Of a stretch of 51,503 bases of DNA, positions 33,243 to 42,104 are shown one piece after another. This stretch comes from Clostridiales bacterium (GTDB lineage: Bacteria; Bacillota; Clostridia; Lachnospirales; Lachnospiraceae): contig JAAYTK010000022.1 in the NCBI GenBank assembly GCA_012523775.1, positions 1 to 51,503 on the forward strand. The letters run 5' to 3'. The notes under the pieces are model-generated. The model had not been told where the DNA came from. It made no database searches and saw nothing but the letters and a program-made list of their open reading frames with translations. How positions within the stretch are numbered: the stretch's first letter is position 1; each line of letters starts with the position of its first letter. A program made the position numbers and the translations under genes.

Positions 33243-34251
33243 AATCCCAACTGAGTGTTGTATATTCTTTACGCTTGTCCCTCACCAACAGGTCTGCAAC
33301 GGCATCCTTGGCGGATTTTCCTTCGAATAATACAAGATTTATCTGTTCTGCGATTGGCATTTCAATATCGTATTTTTTTGCCAGCTTAAGGGCGGCCTTT
33401 GCTGTATTTACACCTTCGATAGCCTGATTAACCTTCTTGGCGACTTCATCCATAGGATAACCCTGACCGATTAATACACCGGCGTTTCTGTTGCGGCTGT
33501 GTTGGCTTGTACAGGTTACAAACAGGTCTCCGATTCCCGATAAACCTGAAAAGGTCTCCATACAGCCACCCATTTTAATTCCTAATCTACTGATTTCGGC
33601 TAAACCTCGGGTCATCAAGGCGGCCTTGGTATTATCCCCAAGACCTAATCCGTCTATTATGCCTGCAGCAAGTGCTATAACGTTCTTCAAGGCACCACCC
33701 AGCTCGATTCCTATTATATCAGGGCTGGTATAGACTCTGAACACTTCATTCATGAATACATCCTGGATAAAATTCGCCGTTTTTTTGCAGGATGAACCGA
33801 CTACGATCGTGGTGGGAATTCTACGGCTCACTTCCTCTGCATGGCTTGGGCCTGACATTACGGCTACCTCTGCCTGAGGAATCTCTTGCTTTATGACATC
33901 TGCAAGAGTAAGAAGCGTCCCGTTTTCCAACCCCTTTGATACATTTACAATAATCTGTCCTTCCTTAATAAAAGGACTGGTTTCCTTAGATATCACCCGT
34001 GTAAATGGTGATGCAACTGCAAGTACGATTATATCTTTATCAATACAGGCAGCCTCGAGGTCCGTTGTGGTCTTTACCTGCTCCGGCAGACTTGCACCCG
34101 GAAGATTTTTGATATTTTCTCTCGATTCCTCAAGTGCCCTTATTTCTTTTTCTAATTTTGACCAAATGGTAACGTCATGACCGTTGTCGGCAAGCAAGAT
34201 TGCTATGGCTGTTCCCCATGTACCGGCACCGAGTATCCCAATCTTATTCAT
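33241..34251 (-). CDS. gpsA: NAD(P)-dependent glycerol-3-phosphate dehydrogenase
   Basis: A 336-residue cytoplasmic enzyme reducing dihydroxyacetone phosphate to sn-glycerol-3-phosphate, the backbone for phospholipids. The N-terminal Rossmann motif GILGAGTWGTAIAILLADNGHDV and the substrate domain blocks VMSGPSHAEEVSRRIPT, ALKNVIALAAGIIDGLGLGDNTKAAL and GLSGIGDLFVTCTS are intact. GGAGG precedes the ATG. Coupled with plsY 16 bp upstream, it supplies the substrate that PlsY acylates. Confidence 0.97.
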   Translation of the reverse strand: MNKIGILGAGTWGTAIAILLADNGHDVTIWSKLEKEIRALEESRENIKNLPGASLPEQVKTTTDLEAACIDKDIIVLAVASPFTRVISKETSPFIKEGQIIVNVSKGLENGTLLTLADVIKQEIPQAEVAVMSGPSHAEEVSRRIPTTIVVGSSCKKTANFIQDVFMNEVFRVYTSPDIIGIELGGALKNVIALAAGIIDGLGLGDNTKAALMTRGLAEISRLGIKMGGCMETFSGLSGIGDLFVTCTSQHSRNRNAGVLIGQGYPMDEVAKKVNQAIEGVNTAKAALKLAKKYDIEMPIAEQINLVLFEGKSAKDAVADLLVRDKRKEYTTLSWD

Positions 34252-34267
34252 GAAATACCTCCTTATA

Positions 34268-34897
34268 TTAACCCTTGTTCTCTATATTGACTCTTTGTCC
34301 AAGCTTATTCTCTGTTCCATTGATTAAACGCTTTATATTCGAATGGTGCTTAATAAAAGCTAAAATGGTATAAGCTAATGCCACAAGCAGCATATGTAAC
34401 TCACCGGGATGCCTAACGGCGATCCAAACAGGAAATAATGTAGCCACCAATAAGGAGCCTACGGATACATATCTTGTTATCGCGACAGATATAACGAAAA
34501 TAGGAAGGCCCACAGGAATAATCCATGGGTCAAATGAGGCCATTGCACCGGCAGTTGCCGCAATACCCTTGCCTCCCCTGAATTTAAGCCATACAGGATA
34601 GTTATGCCCGATAACAACTCCCAGGCCTGTATAAAGTGTAAGAAGTGCGACATATTCAATATTGGCAAATATAACGAATCTGACTAATATTATTGCTATA
34701 ACAGCCTTTAACATATCCCCTAACAGAGTAATTAAACCGGCCTTTGCACCAAGCGTCCTTAATGCATTGGTAGTACCCGAACTTTTACTTCCGTACTGTC
34801 TGATATCTACCTTTTTTATTTTTCCTACAACAAATCCGGTTGAAAAGCAACCAAATAAATATCCAAATAACATACATATAATTATTTTGGTTATCAT
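34268..34897 (-). CDS. plsY: Acyl-phosphate glycerol-3-phosphate acyltransferase
   Basis: A 209-residue multi-pass membrane enzyme (about seven transmembrane segments) transferring an acyl group from acyl phosphate to glycerol-3-phosphate. Family motifs are GSKSSGTTNALRTLGAKAG near residue 36, GHNYPVWLKFRGGKGIAATAG and the C-terminal IKHHSNIKRLINGTE. AAAGGAG overlaps the der stop region, three bases separate the genes, and the pair is translationally coupled. It is cotranscribed with gpsA. Confidence 0.96.
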   Translation of the reverse strand: MITKIIICMLFGYLFGCFSTGFVVGKIKKVDIRQYGSKSSGTTNALRTLGAKAGLITLLGDMLKAVIAIILVRFVIFANIEYVALLTLYTGLGVVIGHNYPVWLKFRGGKGIAATAGAMASFDPWIIPVGLPIFVISVAITRYVSVGSLLVATLFPVWIAVRHPGELHMLLVALAYTILAFIKHHSNIKRLINGTENKLGQRVNIENKG

Positions 34898-34900
34898 TTA

Positions 34901-36223
34901 TTAGTTCTCCTTTCGCTCTCTAATAAAGAACTTTAAGGAAGTCCCGGTAAATCCGAAGGCTTCCCGGATTTTATTTTCAATATATCTGGTGTATGAAAAA
35001 TGCATTAGCTTTTTATCATTAACAAAAATTACGAAGGTCGGGGGCTTTACTGCCACCTGAGTAATATAATATAGTCTTAAATGCTTGCCCTTATCAGAGG
35101 GAGGCTGCTGAAGTGCAGTGGCTTCTGTCATTATCTCATTTAAGACCCCGGTGGATACTCTGAGATTCTGATTTTGAATGACCACCTCTATGACATCAAA
35201 AAGCTTATTAAGTCTCTGACCTGTTTCCGCAGAAATAAACAATATCTCAGCATATGGCATAAAGGATAAGATGTTTCTGATATCCCTTGTATATTCATTT
35301 ACTGTTTTATTATTCTTCTCAATCAGATCCCATTTATTAACCGCTATTATAAAGCCCTTACCTCTATCATGGGCAATTCCTGCAATTTTAGCATCCTGCT
35401 CAGAGATTCCCTCAACGGCATCAATGACCAGAACAACAATATCTGACCGTTCAATGGCTGCAACGGTACGTATTATACTAAATCGCTCTAAATCCTCTTT
35501 TATTTTACTCTTACGTCTGAGTCCGGCAGTGTCTATTAATATATATTCTTTATTATTTCTACGTATGGGTGTATCTATTGCATCTCTTGTCGTACCTGCA
35601 ATATCTGATACTATAACACGGTTTTCTCCGACCAGCTTATTGATAATTGATGATTTACCCACATTTGGTTTGCCGACTATGGCTATTCTCGGACGTTCAT
35701 CCTCATCTGTAGTATGTGGAATAGTATCGAAATGCTTAACCACCTCATCCAGCATATCACCAAAGCCCAGCTTAGATGTAGAGGAAATAGGATGAGGATC
35801 TCCTATTCCCAGGTTATAGAATTCGTATACATCAGGCATCTGCTTATCGAAATTATCCACCTTATTAACAACAAGCACGATGGGTTTATTGCTGCGTCTA
35901 AGCATGTCGGCAACCTTCGAATCATCGTCAACAAGTCCCTGCCTGACATCGACAAGAAATATTATTACATCGGCTGTATCTATGGCTATTTCCGCCTGCT
36001 GTCGCATATATGAAAGCATTTCGTCCTTGGTGTCAGGTTCTATTCCTCCGGTATCTATCAATGTAAATTGTGTGTTAAGCCATGTAACATCGGCATAGAT
36101 TCTGTCTCTGGTTACACCCGGATAATCTTTTACTATGGATATTCTTTCTCCGGCCAGGGCATTAAATAATGTAGACTTACCTACATTCGGTCTGCCGATT
36201 ATGGCTACAATTGGTTTACTCAT
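34901..36223 (-). CDS. der: Ribosome biogenesis GTPase Der (EngA)
   Basis: A 440-residue GTPase with two tandem G domains and a C-terminal KH-like domain, needed for 50S subunit maturation. G1 motifs are GRPNVGKST (residues 9-17) and GKPNVGKSS in the second domain; DTGGIE and DTAGLRRKSKI serve as G3; NKVD and NKWD as G4. The order der-plsY-gpsA-(lepB)-spoIVA resembles the Bacillus engA-gpsA-spoIVA region. AGGAG precedes the ATG. Confidence 0.97.
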   Translation of the reverse strand: MSKPIVAIIGRPNVGKSTLFNALAGERISIVKDYPGVTRDRIYADVTWLNTQFTLIDTGGIEPDTKDEMLSYMRQQAEIAIDTADVIIFLVDVRQGLVDDDSKVADMLRRSNKPIVLVVNKVDNFDKQMPDVYEFYNLGIGDPHPISSTSKLGFGDMLDEVVKHFDTIPHTTDEDERPRIAIVGKPNVGKSSIINKLVGENRVIVSDIAGTTRDAIDTPIRRNNKEYILIDTAGLRRKSKIKEDLERFSIIRTVAAIERSDIVVLVIDAVEGISEQDAKIAGIAHDRGKGFIIAVNKWDLIEKNNKTVNEYTRDIRNILSFMPYAEILFISAETGQRLNKLFDVIEVVIQNQNLRVSTGVLNEIMTEATALQQPPSDKGKHLRLYYITQVAVKPPTFVIFVNDKKLMHFSYTRYIENKIREAFGFTGTSLKFFIRERKEN

Positions 36224-36257
36224 AATGTACTCCTAATTAAATGGTTCAATTTTTATG

Positions 36258-37571
36258 TTAAGTATTTAATATGGCTTCAATGAAAGACTTTCCATTTGAT
36301 TGTACAATACGGATTCTTGTTTGTAAAGTTCTTTCAATATCCTCTATCGTCACATCATCCAGCAAAATATTCTCTCCGTGGCGAAGCAAAACATCAGGTA
36401 AAAGCAATGTATTACCCAGATTTTTTCCCTTTAGCTGTTCTATTATATCTTTGCCTGTCAGAAGCCCCACAACGGTAATATTCTCCCCAAAAAAGTCATT
36501 ATTTATTGTATATATATTGATTGAAATATTAGGGTATTTGGCCATGATGTCCTTGGACATTTGTGTTATATACTGCGAAGCGAGTCTTCCGGTCACTATG
36601 GATAATTCATTTACTCTTGTGTCTCCCGTCAGTTCGTTTAGATATGAATAGAATTCATCATTAAATGACCTTAGCATACCTACCCCGTTTTCTATCTGGG
36701 GATAACCCTCATAAGCATCCTCATCGGGAATGGGAAGCTTCGCATTGATATACCACTCATCTCCTGCATAAATAAATCTTGTATTATAGTGCTTTAGAAA
36801 TATGGCCTGCCATCGATGAATTATATTTAAGACCTCTATTGCATCATCATTTGTAAAGCTTTCAAGGGGAGTAAGCTTTTCCCTGAATTTCGTAATTCCT
36901 ACAGGCACAATCGAAACACTCTGCATTTCAGGCAGAAAGGCAGATAAATCATGGATGGTTTTTTCCAACTCCTCCTTATCGTTCCAGCCCTTACAAAGAA
37001 CGATTTGCCCATTCATGGTAATTCCGGCATCCTTAAGTCTTTTCATTTTTGCAAGGGAACTGCCGGCAAAGCGGTTATTAAGCATCTTACATCTCAATTC
37101 TTCATTGGTCGTATGAATGGATATATTTATAGGCGATAATTTATAGAAAATTATTCTGTCGACTTCTTCATCGCTGAGATTTGTCAATGTTATATAATTA
37201 CCCTGCAAAAATGACAGTCTGGCATCGTCATCCTTAAAATATAGGGTTTCCCTCATATCGGGAGGCATCTGATCGATAAAGCAAAAAATACATTTATTAC
37301 GACAGGACATGTATGAATCCATAAGTCCTTCATCAAACACCAGCCCGAGATCATCATCATAATTCTTTTCGATTTCAAGCTCCCATTCTTCACCGTCAGG
37401 CTTTCTTATCAATATATTAAGGAACTCATCCTTGATTAAATAATGATAATCAAGAACATCCTTGATTTCAGTATCATTAATCGATATAAGTTCATCACCC
37501 GGGCATAATCCTAACTCCATGGCAATGCTTCCGGGTTCTACAATTTTAATTATATGTGATTTCTTTTTCAT
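36258..37571 (-). CDS. DUF512 radical SAM protein with PDZ-like domain
   Basis: A 437-residue protein of the DUF512 family. An N-terminal PDZ-like domain (about residues 5-60, PGSIAMELGLCPGDELISIND) precedes a radical SAM-type Cys cluster C90-x3-C94-x2-C97 and a barrel region, then the C-terminal DUF512 part with GRLASQYI and LLPDVLLRHGE. Its substrate is unknown; linkage to der in clostridia hints at ribosome or translation. I place the start at the ATG at 37571; the longer version starts with TTG and has no better ribosome binding site. Confidence 0.87.
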   Translation of the reverse strand: MKKKSHIIKIVEPGSIAMELGLCPGDELISINDTEIKDVLDYHYLIKDEFLNILIRKPDGEEWELEIEKNYDDDLGLVFDEGLMDSYMSCRNKCIFCFIDQMPPDMRETLYFKDDDARLSFLQGNYITLTNLSDEEVDRIIFYKLSPINISIHTTNEELRCKMLNNRFAGSSLAKMKRLKDAGITMNGQIVLCKGWNDKEELEKTIHDLSAFLPEMQSVSIVPVGITKFREKLTPLESFTNDDAIEVLNIIHRWQAIFLKHYNTRFIYAGDEWYINAKLPIPDEDAYEGYPQIENGVGMLRSFNDEFYSYLNELTGDTRVNELSIVTGRLASQYITQMSKDIMAKYPNISINIYTINNDFFGENITVVGLLTGKDIIEQLKGKNLGNTLLLPDVLLRHGENILLDDVTIEDIERTLQTRIRIVQSNGKSFIEAILNT

Positions 37572-37603
37572 CAAATACACCAAGCTTTCTTCTGTTTAAT
37601 ACA

Positions 37604-38452
37604 TTATTCCTTGATAGCAAGAAACGCAGCGAGGCTTCCTCTCTTACCCCGGCTTCTTCTGTGTGAAAATAAAATCTCGCAGTTGCATGAAGTACAGACT
37701 CCGCTAAGATGAATATTCTCATCCTTTAATCCCGCAGCGAGTAATATTCTTCGGTTTGCTTCCCAAAGATTTAATTGATATCTGTTCCTTTGATTCTTTA
37801 CGAGTATTGTGCTTTGCTCCTCTGAAGAAAAAGCTCTTATAAACTCGTCTGCTACATCATCCCCGATTTCATAGCAGTCCATACAGATAGAAGGCCCTAT
37901 TACAGCCAATATATTCTCCGGATGACTTCCAAAGGCCTTACTCATCTCTTCTACTGTCTTTTGCCCTATACGACCTATTGTTCCTTTCCAGCCTGAATGG
38001 GATAAACCGATTGCTTTATTAACGGTATCCACAAAGAATAACGGTACACAATCCGCATATTTTGTCACCAGAGTTAAACCCGGTGTATTGGTAATCAGAC
38101 CGTCAATTTCATCATAATCTCTGGGTATAACATAACCTTTTCCTCTATCCTCGGCAGTTACCAGACGAATATCGGTTTTGTGAACCTGATCGGACATAAC
38201 CATGGAATTAGGATCAATGCCGATGCTTTCGCATATAAGAATGAAGTTGTTTTTTATGTTTTCAGGATTGTCCTTATATGGAGATGAACCCGAGCCTAGA
38301 TTTAAAGATGAAAAGATTCCTGTACTGACTCCTCCTAGCCTGGTAGAAAAGCCATGAGTTATAAAGGGAATATTAGACAGTTGCGGAAATATAATATATG
38401 GTACCTTACCTGTGTTATTTAATATTGCGTTATCGGTATTAATAAAAGTCAT
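37604..38452 (-). CDS. pgeF: PgeF-family laccase-domain (peptidoglycan editing) protein
   Basis: A 282-residue protein of the YfiH/YlmD family (multicopper-oxidase-fold, also called polyphenol oxidase). The metal/active-site residues are visible as His in SDQVHKTDI, Cys in YADCVPLFF and His in GLSHSGWKGT, with C-terminal CTSCNCEILFSHRRSRGKRGS. In E. coli the homologue removes mis-incorporated L-Ser from peptidoglycan precursors; purine nucleoside activity has also been reported in the family. AGAGG precedes the ATG. Confidence 0.92.
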   Translation of the reverse strand: MTFINTDNAILNNTGKVPYIIFPQLSNIPFITHGFSTRLGGVSTGIFSSLNLGSGSSPYKDNPENIKNNFILICESIGIDPNSMVMSDQVHKTDIRLVTAEDRGKGYVIPRDYDEIDGLITNTPGLTLVTKYADCVPLFFVDTVNKAIGLSHSGWKGTIGRIGQKTVEEMSKAFGSHPENILAVIGPSICMDCYEIGDDVADEFIRAFSSEEQSTILVKNQRNRYQLNLWEANRRILLAAGLKDENIHLSGVCTSCNCEILFSHRRSRGKRGSLAAFLAIKE

Positions 38453-38467
38453 ATAATAAGCCTCTTT

Positions 38468-38821
38468 CTATATAATGCCCTCGAAAGCATTTTTAATAAG
38501 CGTAAATTCTTTATCCAAAATATCTACTATATCAAAACGACAGGGTGTATCCGTAGGAAGCTTATGAAAAGTCATATAGGTTAATGCAGCTCTGGCTATT
38601 CTCCTTCTTTTATTATCATTAACGGCTTCGGAAGGAAATCCATGGCCTTTGTTAGAGCGATATTTAACCTCAATAAAGCATAAATATCCTTCTGATTTCC
38701 CGATTAAATCGATTTCTCCAAGTCTGCATCGGAAATTCTTCTCCAGAATAACATATCCCTGCTCCTCCAAAAAACCAGCCGCTCTTTCTTCATATCGGGA
38801 ACCAACCTCTCTTTTATTCAT
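38468..38821 (-). CDS. YraN/UPF0102 nuclease-like protein
   Basis: A 117-residue protein of the YraN family with a PD-(D/E)xK nuclease-like core, seen as GEIDLIGKSEGYLCFIEVKYR (about residues 39-59) and a preceding conserved GSRYEERAAGFLEEQGY. The start at 38821 (MNKREVG) has GGGTGG eight bases upstream; the GTG four codons earlier is less favourable. Despite the nuclease fold, its biochemical role is not known. It lies after the FlhB-C-like gene, as in the Bacillus ylqH-associated arrangement (yraN is typically near rnhB). Confidence 0.9.
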   Translation of the reverse strand: MNKREVGSRYEERAAGFLEEQGYVILEKNFRCRLGEIDLIGKSEGYLCFIEVKYRSNKGHGFPSEAVNDNKRRRIARAALTYMTFHKLPTDTPCRFDIVDILDKEFTLIKNAFEGII

Positions 38822-38842
38822 AAGTAAAACCACCCTTCATAT

Positions 38843-39151
38843 TTAACCCAGCTTACCCTTAAGACGATCCATTCTGTCAACAAAGACAAGAATCTCAGCC
38901 ACCACCTCATAAAGCTCCGGTGGAATATAAGCACCAAGCTCCAGATTGGATAGTGTATTTGCCAAGCCCTCATCCCTGTGAATGGGAATATCCGCTTCAT
39001 TGGCCCGCTCAATAATTTTTTCGGCTAAATGTCCCTTACCGGTGGCGATGATCTTTGGAGCCTCTTCCTCAGGATTATAGGACAATGCCACTGCTGTTTT
39101 CTTTTTATTAGCATTATTCTTATTATTAGCGATATTGTCACTATGATTCAT
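38843..39151 (-). CDS. Standalone FlhB C-terminal-like protein (YlqH type)
   Basis: A 102-residue protein homologous to the cytoplasmic domain of flagellar FlhB but without its membrane part. After a lysine/asparagine-rich N-terminus it has TAVALSYNPEEEAPKIIATGKGHLAEKIIERANEADIP in pieces, DEGLANTLSNLELGAYIPPELYEVVAEIL at the C-terminus. The autocleavage motif NPTH of true FlhB is absent: the residues before AVALSY read NKKKT. It cannot be the export gate switch in its normal form. Similar YlqH proteins occur next to rnhB in Bacillus, as here. Function unknown. GGAGG precedes the ATG. Confidence 0.88.
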   Translation of the reverse strand: MNHSDNIANNKNNANKKKTAVALSYNPEEEAPKIIATGKGHLAEKIIERANEADIPIHRDEGLANTLSNLELGAYIPPELYEVVAEILVFVDRMDRLKGKLG

Positions 39152-39161
39152 AACAGGCCTC

Positions 39162-39956
39162 CTATAAAAAGTTCTTAATAAAGCTCATACGATGTATAGG
39201 TGTAGGACCAAGTCTTTTGATTGCTTCGATATGCTCCCTGGAGCCGTATCCCTTATTATCTGCAAAGCCATATCCCGGAAATATCTTGTCATAGGCAACC
39301 ATTAACCTGTCTCTGGTGACCTTTGCCAGGATGCTGGCGGCCGCTATAGAATAGCATTTTGCATCACCTTTAACTATTGAAATCTGCCGAAGTGACATAT
39401 TAGGTATGGTAACGGCGTCGACTAATATAACATCAGGCTGAACATTCAGATTACTTACAGCCAGTCTCATTGCCTCAAAGGTAGCCTGAAGTATATTAAT
39501 ATCATCTATCTCATTAGGTGGCATACTTCCAATACCATAGGAGACAGCGGATTCAAGGATTTCATCATAAAGCTCCTCGCGTCTTTTTTCGGATAGCTTC
39601 TTGGAATCATTTATGTACAATATATTACTGTGCTTAGGCAAAATAACCGCACCTGCAATTACAGGTCCGGCCAATGGCCCTCTTCCGACCTCGTCGATAC
39701 CGCATATATATTCATAATCACTATAAATTCTCTCGTAATGCTTCATTAAGTCGATTCGCTTAAGCTCATTCTGATAGTCCTCATGCTTTGACTGATACTG
39801 TCTGCAGATGTTAATGACGCCGCTTCTCTCATCTGAACTGTATTTATTAATTAAATCAGGTATATTGCATATATCTGCCTGCATGAATTCAAGCTTAATC
39901 TCTGCTATTTTCTTCGGTCCATTATGGTTCTCTGTATTGGTCAAAACATTCCACAT
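39162..39956 (-). CDS. rnhB: Ribonuclease HII
   Basis: A 264-residue enzyme removing single ribonucleotides and RNA from DNA. The catalytic domain starts at about residue 80 with ICGIDEVGRGPLAGPVIAGAVIL; the other acidic residues are in PDVILVDAV and KVTRDRLM. An N-terminal extension of about 75 residues precedes it, as in many Gram-positive RNase HII proteins. The ATG at 39956 is only two bases after the rbgA stop with AAGG overlapping it, so translation probably relies on reinitiation after rbgA. A start further in is possible. Confidence 0.94.
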   Translation of the reverse strand: MWNVLTNTENHNGPKKIAEIKLEFMQADICNIPDLINKYSSDERSGVINICRQYQSKHEDYQNELKRIDLMKHYERIYSDYEYICGIDEVGRGPLAGPVIAGAVILPKHSNILYINDSKKLSEKRREELYDEILESAVSYGIGSMPPNEIDDINILQATFEAMRLAVSNLNVQPDVILVDAVTIPNMSLRQISIVKGDAKCYSIAAASILAKVTRDRLMVAYDKIFPGYGFADNKGYGSREHIEAIKRLGPTPIHRMSFIKNFL

Positions 39957-39958
39957 CC

Positions 39959-40822
39959 TTAATCATTTGGAAATTCTAATGTTATTTGTCCTAAACGTAC
40001 ATTCCTGAAATCATCCATTAATATCTGGGCTGCTCTGTCTATATCAGGCTTACCGCCCTTACCGACACAGGAACGCTTAAGAGCAATCTGCTCTAAGATA
40101 CTTACACAATCCTTTATCTCCTCCGGTTCGTCTGATACCTGTATATCATATCGTTCTTTTAAAGAGTTTGGATAATACTTATAAAGAAACAGAATCAATT
40201 CCAATGAAAGTTCTGTCATGTGAATTATATCGTCATTAATTGATCCAATGAATGCCAGACGCATACCTGCTTTGGGGTCTTCGAATTTCGGCCATAATAT
40301 TCCGGGTGTGTCGAGAAGCTCAATCTTGCTGCTTAGTCTGATCCATTGCTTTCCTTTTGTCACACCGGGTTTATTTCCCGTTCTGGCGGAAGCTCTTCCC
40401 ACAAAGCTGTTGATAAAAGTAGATTTACCCACATTAGGGATACCCACTACCATTGCCCGTACAGGTCTGTTTATTATACCACGCCTTCTATCCCTCTCAA
40501 TCTTTTCTTCACAGGCTTTATATACTATATCCTTAATCTGTTTTACCCCTTGCCCGCTTTTTGAATTTATTAATGCGGTATGATATCCCTTATCCATAAA
40601 ATAGGCTTTCCATTCTTCATTATAAATCCGGTCCGCCATATCATATTTGTTCAATAAAAGAACTCTGGATTTATTACCTGCCAGGGTATCGATATCTGGA
40701 TTCTTACTGGATAAAGGAATTCTTGCATCCACCAATTCTATTATTACATCTATCAACTTGATATTTTCCTGCATCATACGTCTTGCTTTAGCCATATGAC
40801 CCGGATACCATTGTACATTCAT
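39959..40822 (-). CDS. rbgA: Ribosome biogenesis GTPase RbgA (YlqF)
   Basis: A 287-residue circularly permuted GTPase needed for late 50S assembly. The G4 motif LNKYD (near residue 58) comes before G1 GIPNVGKST (about 125-133), and G3 is DTPGIL: the order G4-G5-G1-G2-G3 defines the permuted family. The N-terminal WYPGHMAKARR is characteristic of RbgA. GAGG precedes the ATG. It lies between lepB and rnhB, the conserved Bacillus order rplS-ylqF-rnhB with lepB inserted. Confidence 0.96.
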   Translation of the reverse strand: MNVQWYPGHMAKARRMMQENIKLIDVIIELVDARIPLSSKNPDIDTLAGNKSRVLLLNKYDMADRIYNEEWKAYFMDKGYHTALINSKSGQGVKQIKDIVYKACEEKIERDRRRGIINRPVRAMVVGIPNVGKSTFINSFVGRASARTGNKPGVTKGKQWIRLSSKIELLDTPGILWPKFEDPKAGMRLAFIGSINDDIIHMTELSLELILFLYKYYPNSLKERYDIQVSDEPEEIKDCVSILEQIALKRSCVGKGGKPDIDRAAQILMDDFRNVRLGQITLEFPND

Positions 40823-40834
40823 AAAATACCTCTT

Positions 40835-41425
40835 TTAATTTTCTTTCTTTTCTAAATTAAGCTTACTAATAAAATTAAACGGAGACAGACGAAGCGTTGC
40901 CTTACCGATAATCTCATCACGGGTAATATTCCCGATACTGGCGAATCGGCTGTCTTCGCTGTTATTTCTGTTATCGCCTAGAACAAAATATTCATTGTCT
41001 TCTAAAGTGATTTCCTCATCTGCCAGGCCATAATTTATCATTTCCTCGACTTTCACTATATCCTCAATGACTTCCCCGTCAATATATATGTCGCCTTCCT
41101 TAATTATGACAGTCTCTCCCGGAAGTCCTATAATACGCTTAACATTGTAAAAGCTATGCTCCTTACCGCTTTGCTTAAATACAATAACATCAAACCGCTT
41201 AGGATCAGATACTCTATAAGAAAATTTATCAATTATAATAGGCTCGTTGGCAAAAAGGGTATTCTCCATTGAATCACCAATGACATTGGTCTTTTCCACA
41301 CAATAATAGACTATAAAATACGCAAGGAATATAACCGCTGCTATCTGCGCGGCCCAAATAAAAATCTCAATTAGAATCTTCATTACCGTGGGTTTTTTGT
41401 TCTCCCTATCAAAATCAAAATCCAA
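40835..41425 (-). CDS. lepB: Signal peptidase I (second copy)
   Basis: A 196-residue signal peptidase I with one N-terminal transmembrane helix (about residues 18-40), catalytic Ser in GDSMENTLF, Lys in YNVKRIIGLPGE and the GDNRNNSEDSRFASIG box. It differs clearly from the copy at 32564-33163 in the N-terminus and active-site context, so the two are not a recent duplication. The start is TTG with GAGGTG seven bases upstream. It lies between rplS and rbgA, a common clostridial position. Confidence 0.93.
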   Translation of the reverse strand: MDFDFDRENKKPTVMKILIEIFIWAAQIAAVIFLAYFIVYYCVEKTNVIGDSMENTLFANEPIIIDKFSYRVSDPKRFDVIVFKQSGKEHSFYNVKRIIGLPGETVIIKEGDIYIDGEVIEDIVKVEEMINYGLADEEITLEDNEYFVLGDNRNNSEDSRFASIGNITRDEIIGKATLRLSPFNFISKLNLEKKEN

Positions 41426-41550
41426 TTAAGTTCACCTCATAATATTATATCTGTCGGATGATAAATATTTCTGTGTACAGTTTATCATAAAATATCCTAT
41501 AAGAACACTATTTTATTTACTCTGCAGCATTTAAAACATTTCTATTACAT

Positions 41551-41585
41551 AAAAAAGGACAATACCCTTGGTATGTCCCTTTTTG
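41551..41585 (-). terminator. Intrinsic terminator after rplS
   Basis: On the minus strand AAAAAGGGACATACC pairs with GGTATTGTCCTTTTTT with a bulged base, forming a long stem that ends in a run of T. It begins a few bases after the rplS stop, so it should end the ffh-rpsP-trmD-rplS transcript or limit read-through into lepB. Confidence 0.8.
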
Positions 41586-41589
41586 AAAA

Positions 41590-41937
41590 CTAACTTAATA
41601 ATTCTTTTACTTTAGCCTTCTTACCTACTCTGTCACGAAGATAGAATAGCTTAGCTCTTCTGACCTTACCGCGTCTGGTAACTTCTATCCTGTCAATACT
41701 GGGACTATGAAGTGGCCAGGTCTTTTCAACACCTACTCCGCCGGAACTCTTTCTAACGGTAAATGTCTCTCTGGAACCGCCGTTCTGTCTCTTAATTACA
41801 GTACCTTCAAATACCTGTAATCTTTCACGGTTACCTTCCTTAACTTTAGCATATACCTTAACGGTATCGCCAACTTTAAAGTTCTTTAAATCCGTTCTTA
41901 GCTGTTCAGCTTCGATTTCTCTAATAATCTTGTTCAT
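41590..41937 (-). CDS. rplS: 50S ribosomal protein L19
   Basis: A 115-residue ribosomal protein at the 30S-50S interface. The motifs [26 protein letters not shown] and [10 protein letters not shown]-like [27 protein letters not shown] are intact. GGAGG precedes the ATG. It has its own predicted promoter and a leader hairpin upstream, consistent with autoregulation by L19 as known for Bacillus, and a strong terminator follows it. Confidence 0.98.
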   Translation of the reverse strand: MNKIIREIEAEQLRTDLKNFKVGDTVKVYAKVKEGNRERLQVFEGTVIKRQNGGSRETFTVRKSSGGVGVEKTWPLHSPSIDRIEVTRRGKVRRAKLFYLRDRVGKKAKVKELLS

Positions 41938-41958
41938 TTTGTGACCTCCTGTTATATT

Positions 41959-41995
41959 GGATGTTCTTAATACAATAAGTAACAGAGGACCATCC
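41959..41995 (-). ncRNA. Candidate L19 ribosomal protein leader
   Basis: In the rplS leader GGATG (41995-41991) pairs with CATCC (41963-41959), and within it GTT-A-CTTA pairs with TAAGAAC around a short loop with one bulged A. An asymmetric internal loop with GTCCTCT lies between. Size, place and asymmetry fit the known L19 leader class of Firmicutes, which L19 binds to shut off its own translation, but the match to that class is from memory. Confidence 0.5.
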
Positions 41996-42010
41996 GTCTC
42001 ACAATATCAT

Positions 42011-42039
42011 ACTTTAACATATATATTTATATAAATCAA
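42011..42039 (-). promoter_or_regulatory. Candidate promoter of rplS
   Basis: TTGATT (42039-42034), 17 bp, TAAAGT (42016-42011) preceded by TG, minus strand. Predicted transcription starts about 65 bases before rplS, just ahead of the leader hairpin, which supports an independent rplS transcript. Confidence 0.45.
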
Positions 42040-42104
42040 GTATATTTTTTTGATTTAATCGTATTATTTGTTACCATAGAATACTGCATATTTGTATGTG
42101 GATA

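Noticed and set aside
35271-35795. 174-codon plus-strand open frame antisense to der
   Set aside because: It is the complement of well conserved GTPase sequence, has no ribosome binding site and shows no protein family pattern.
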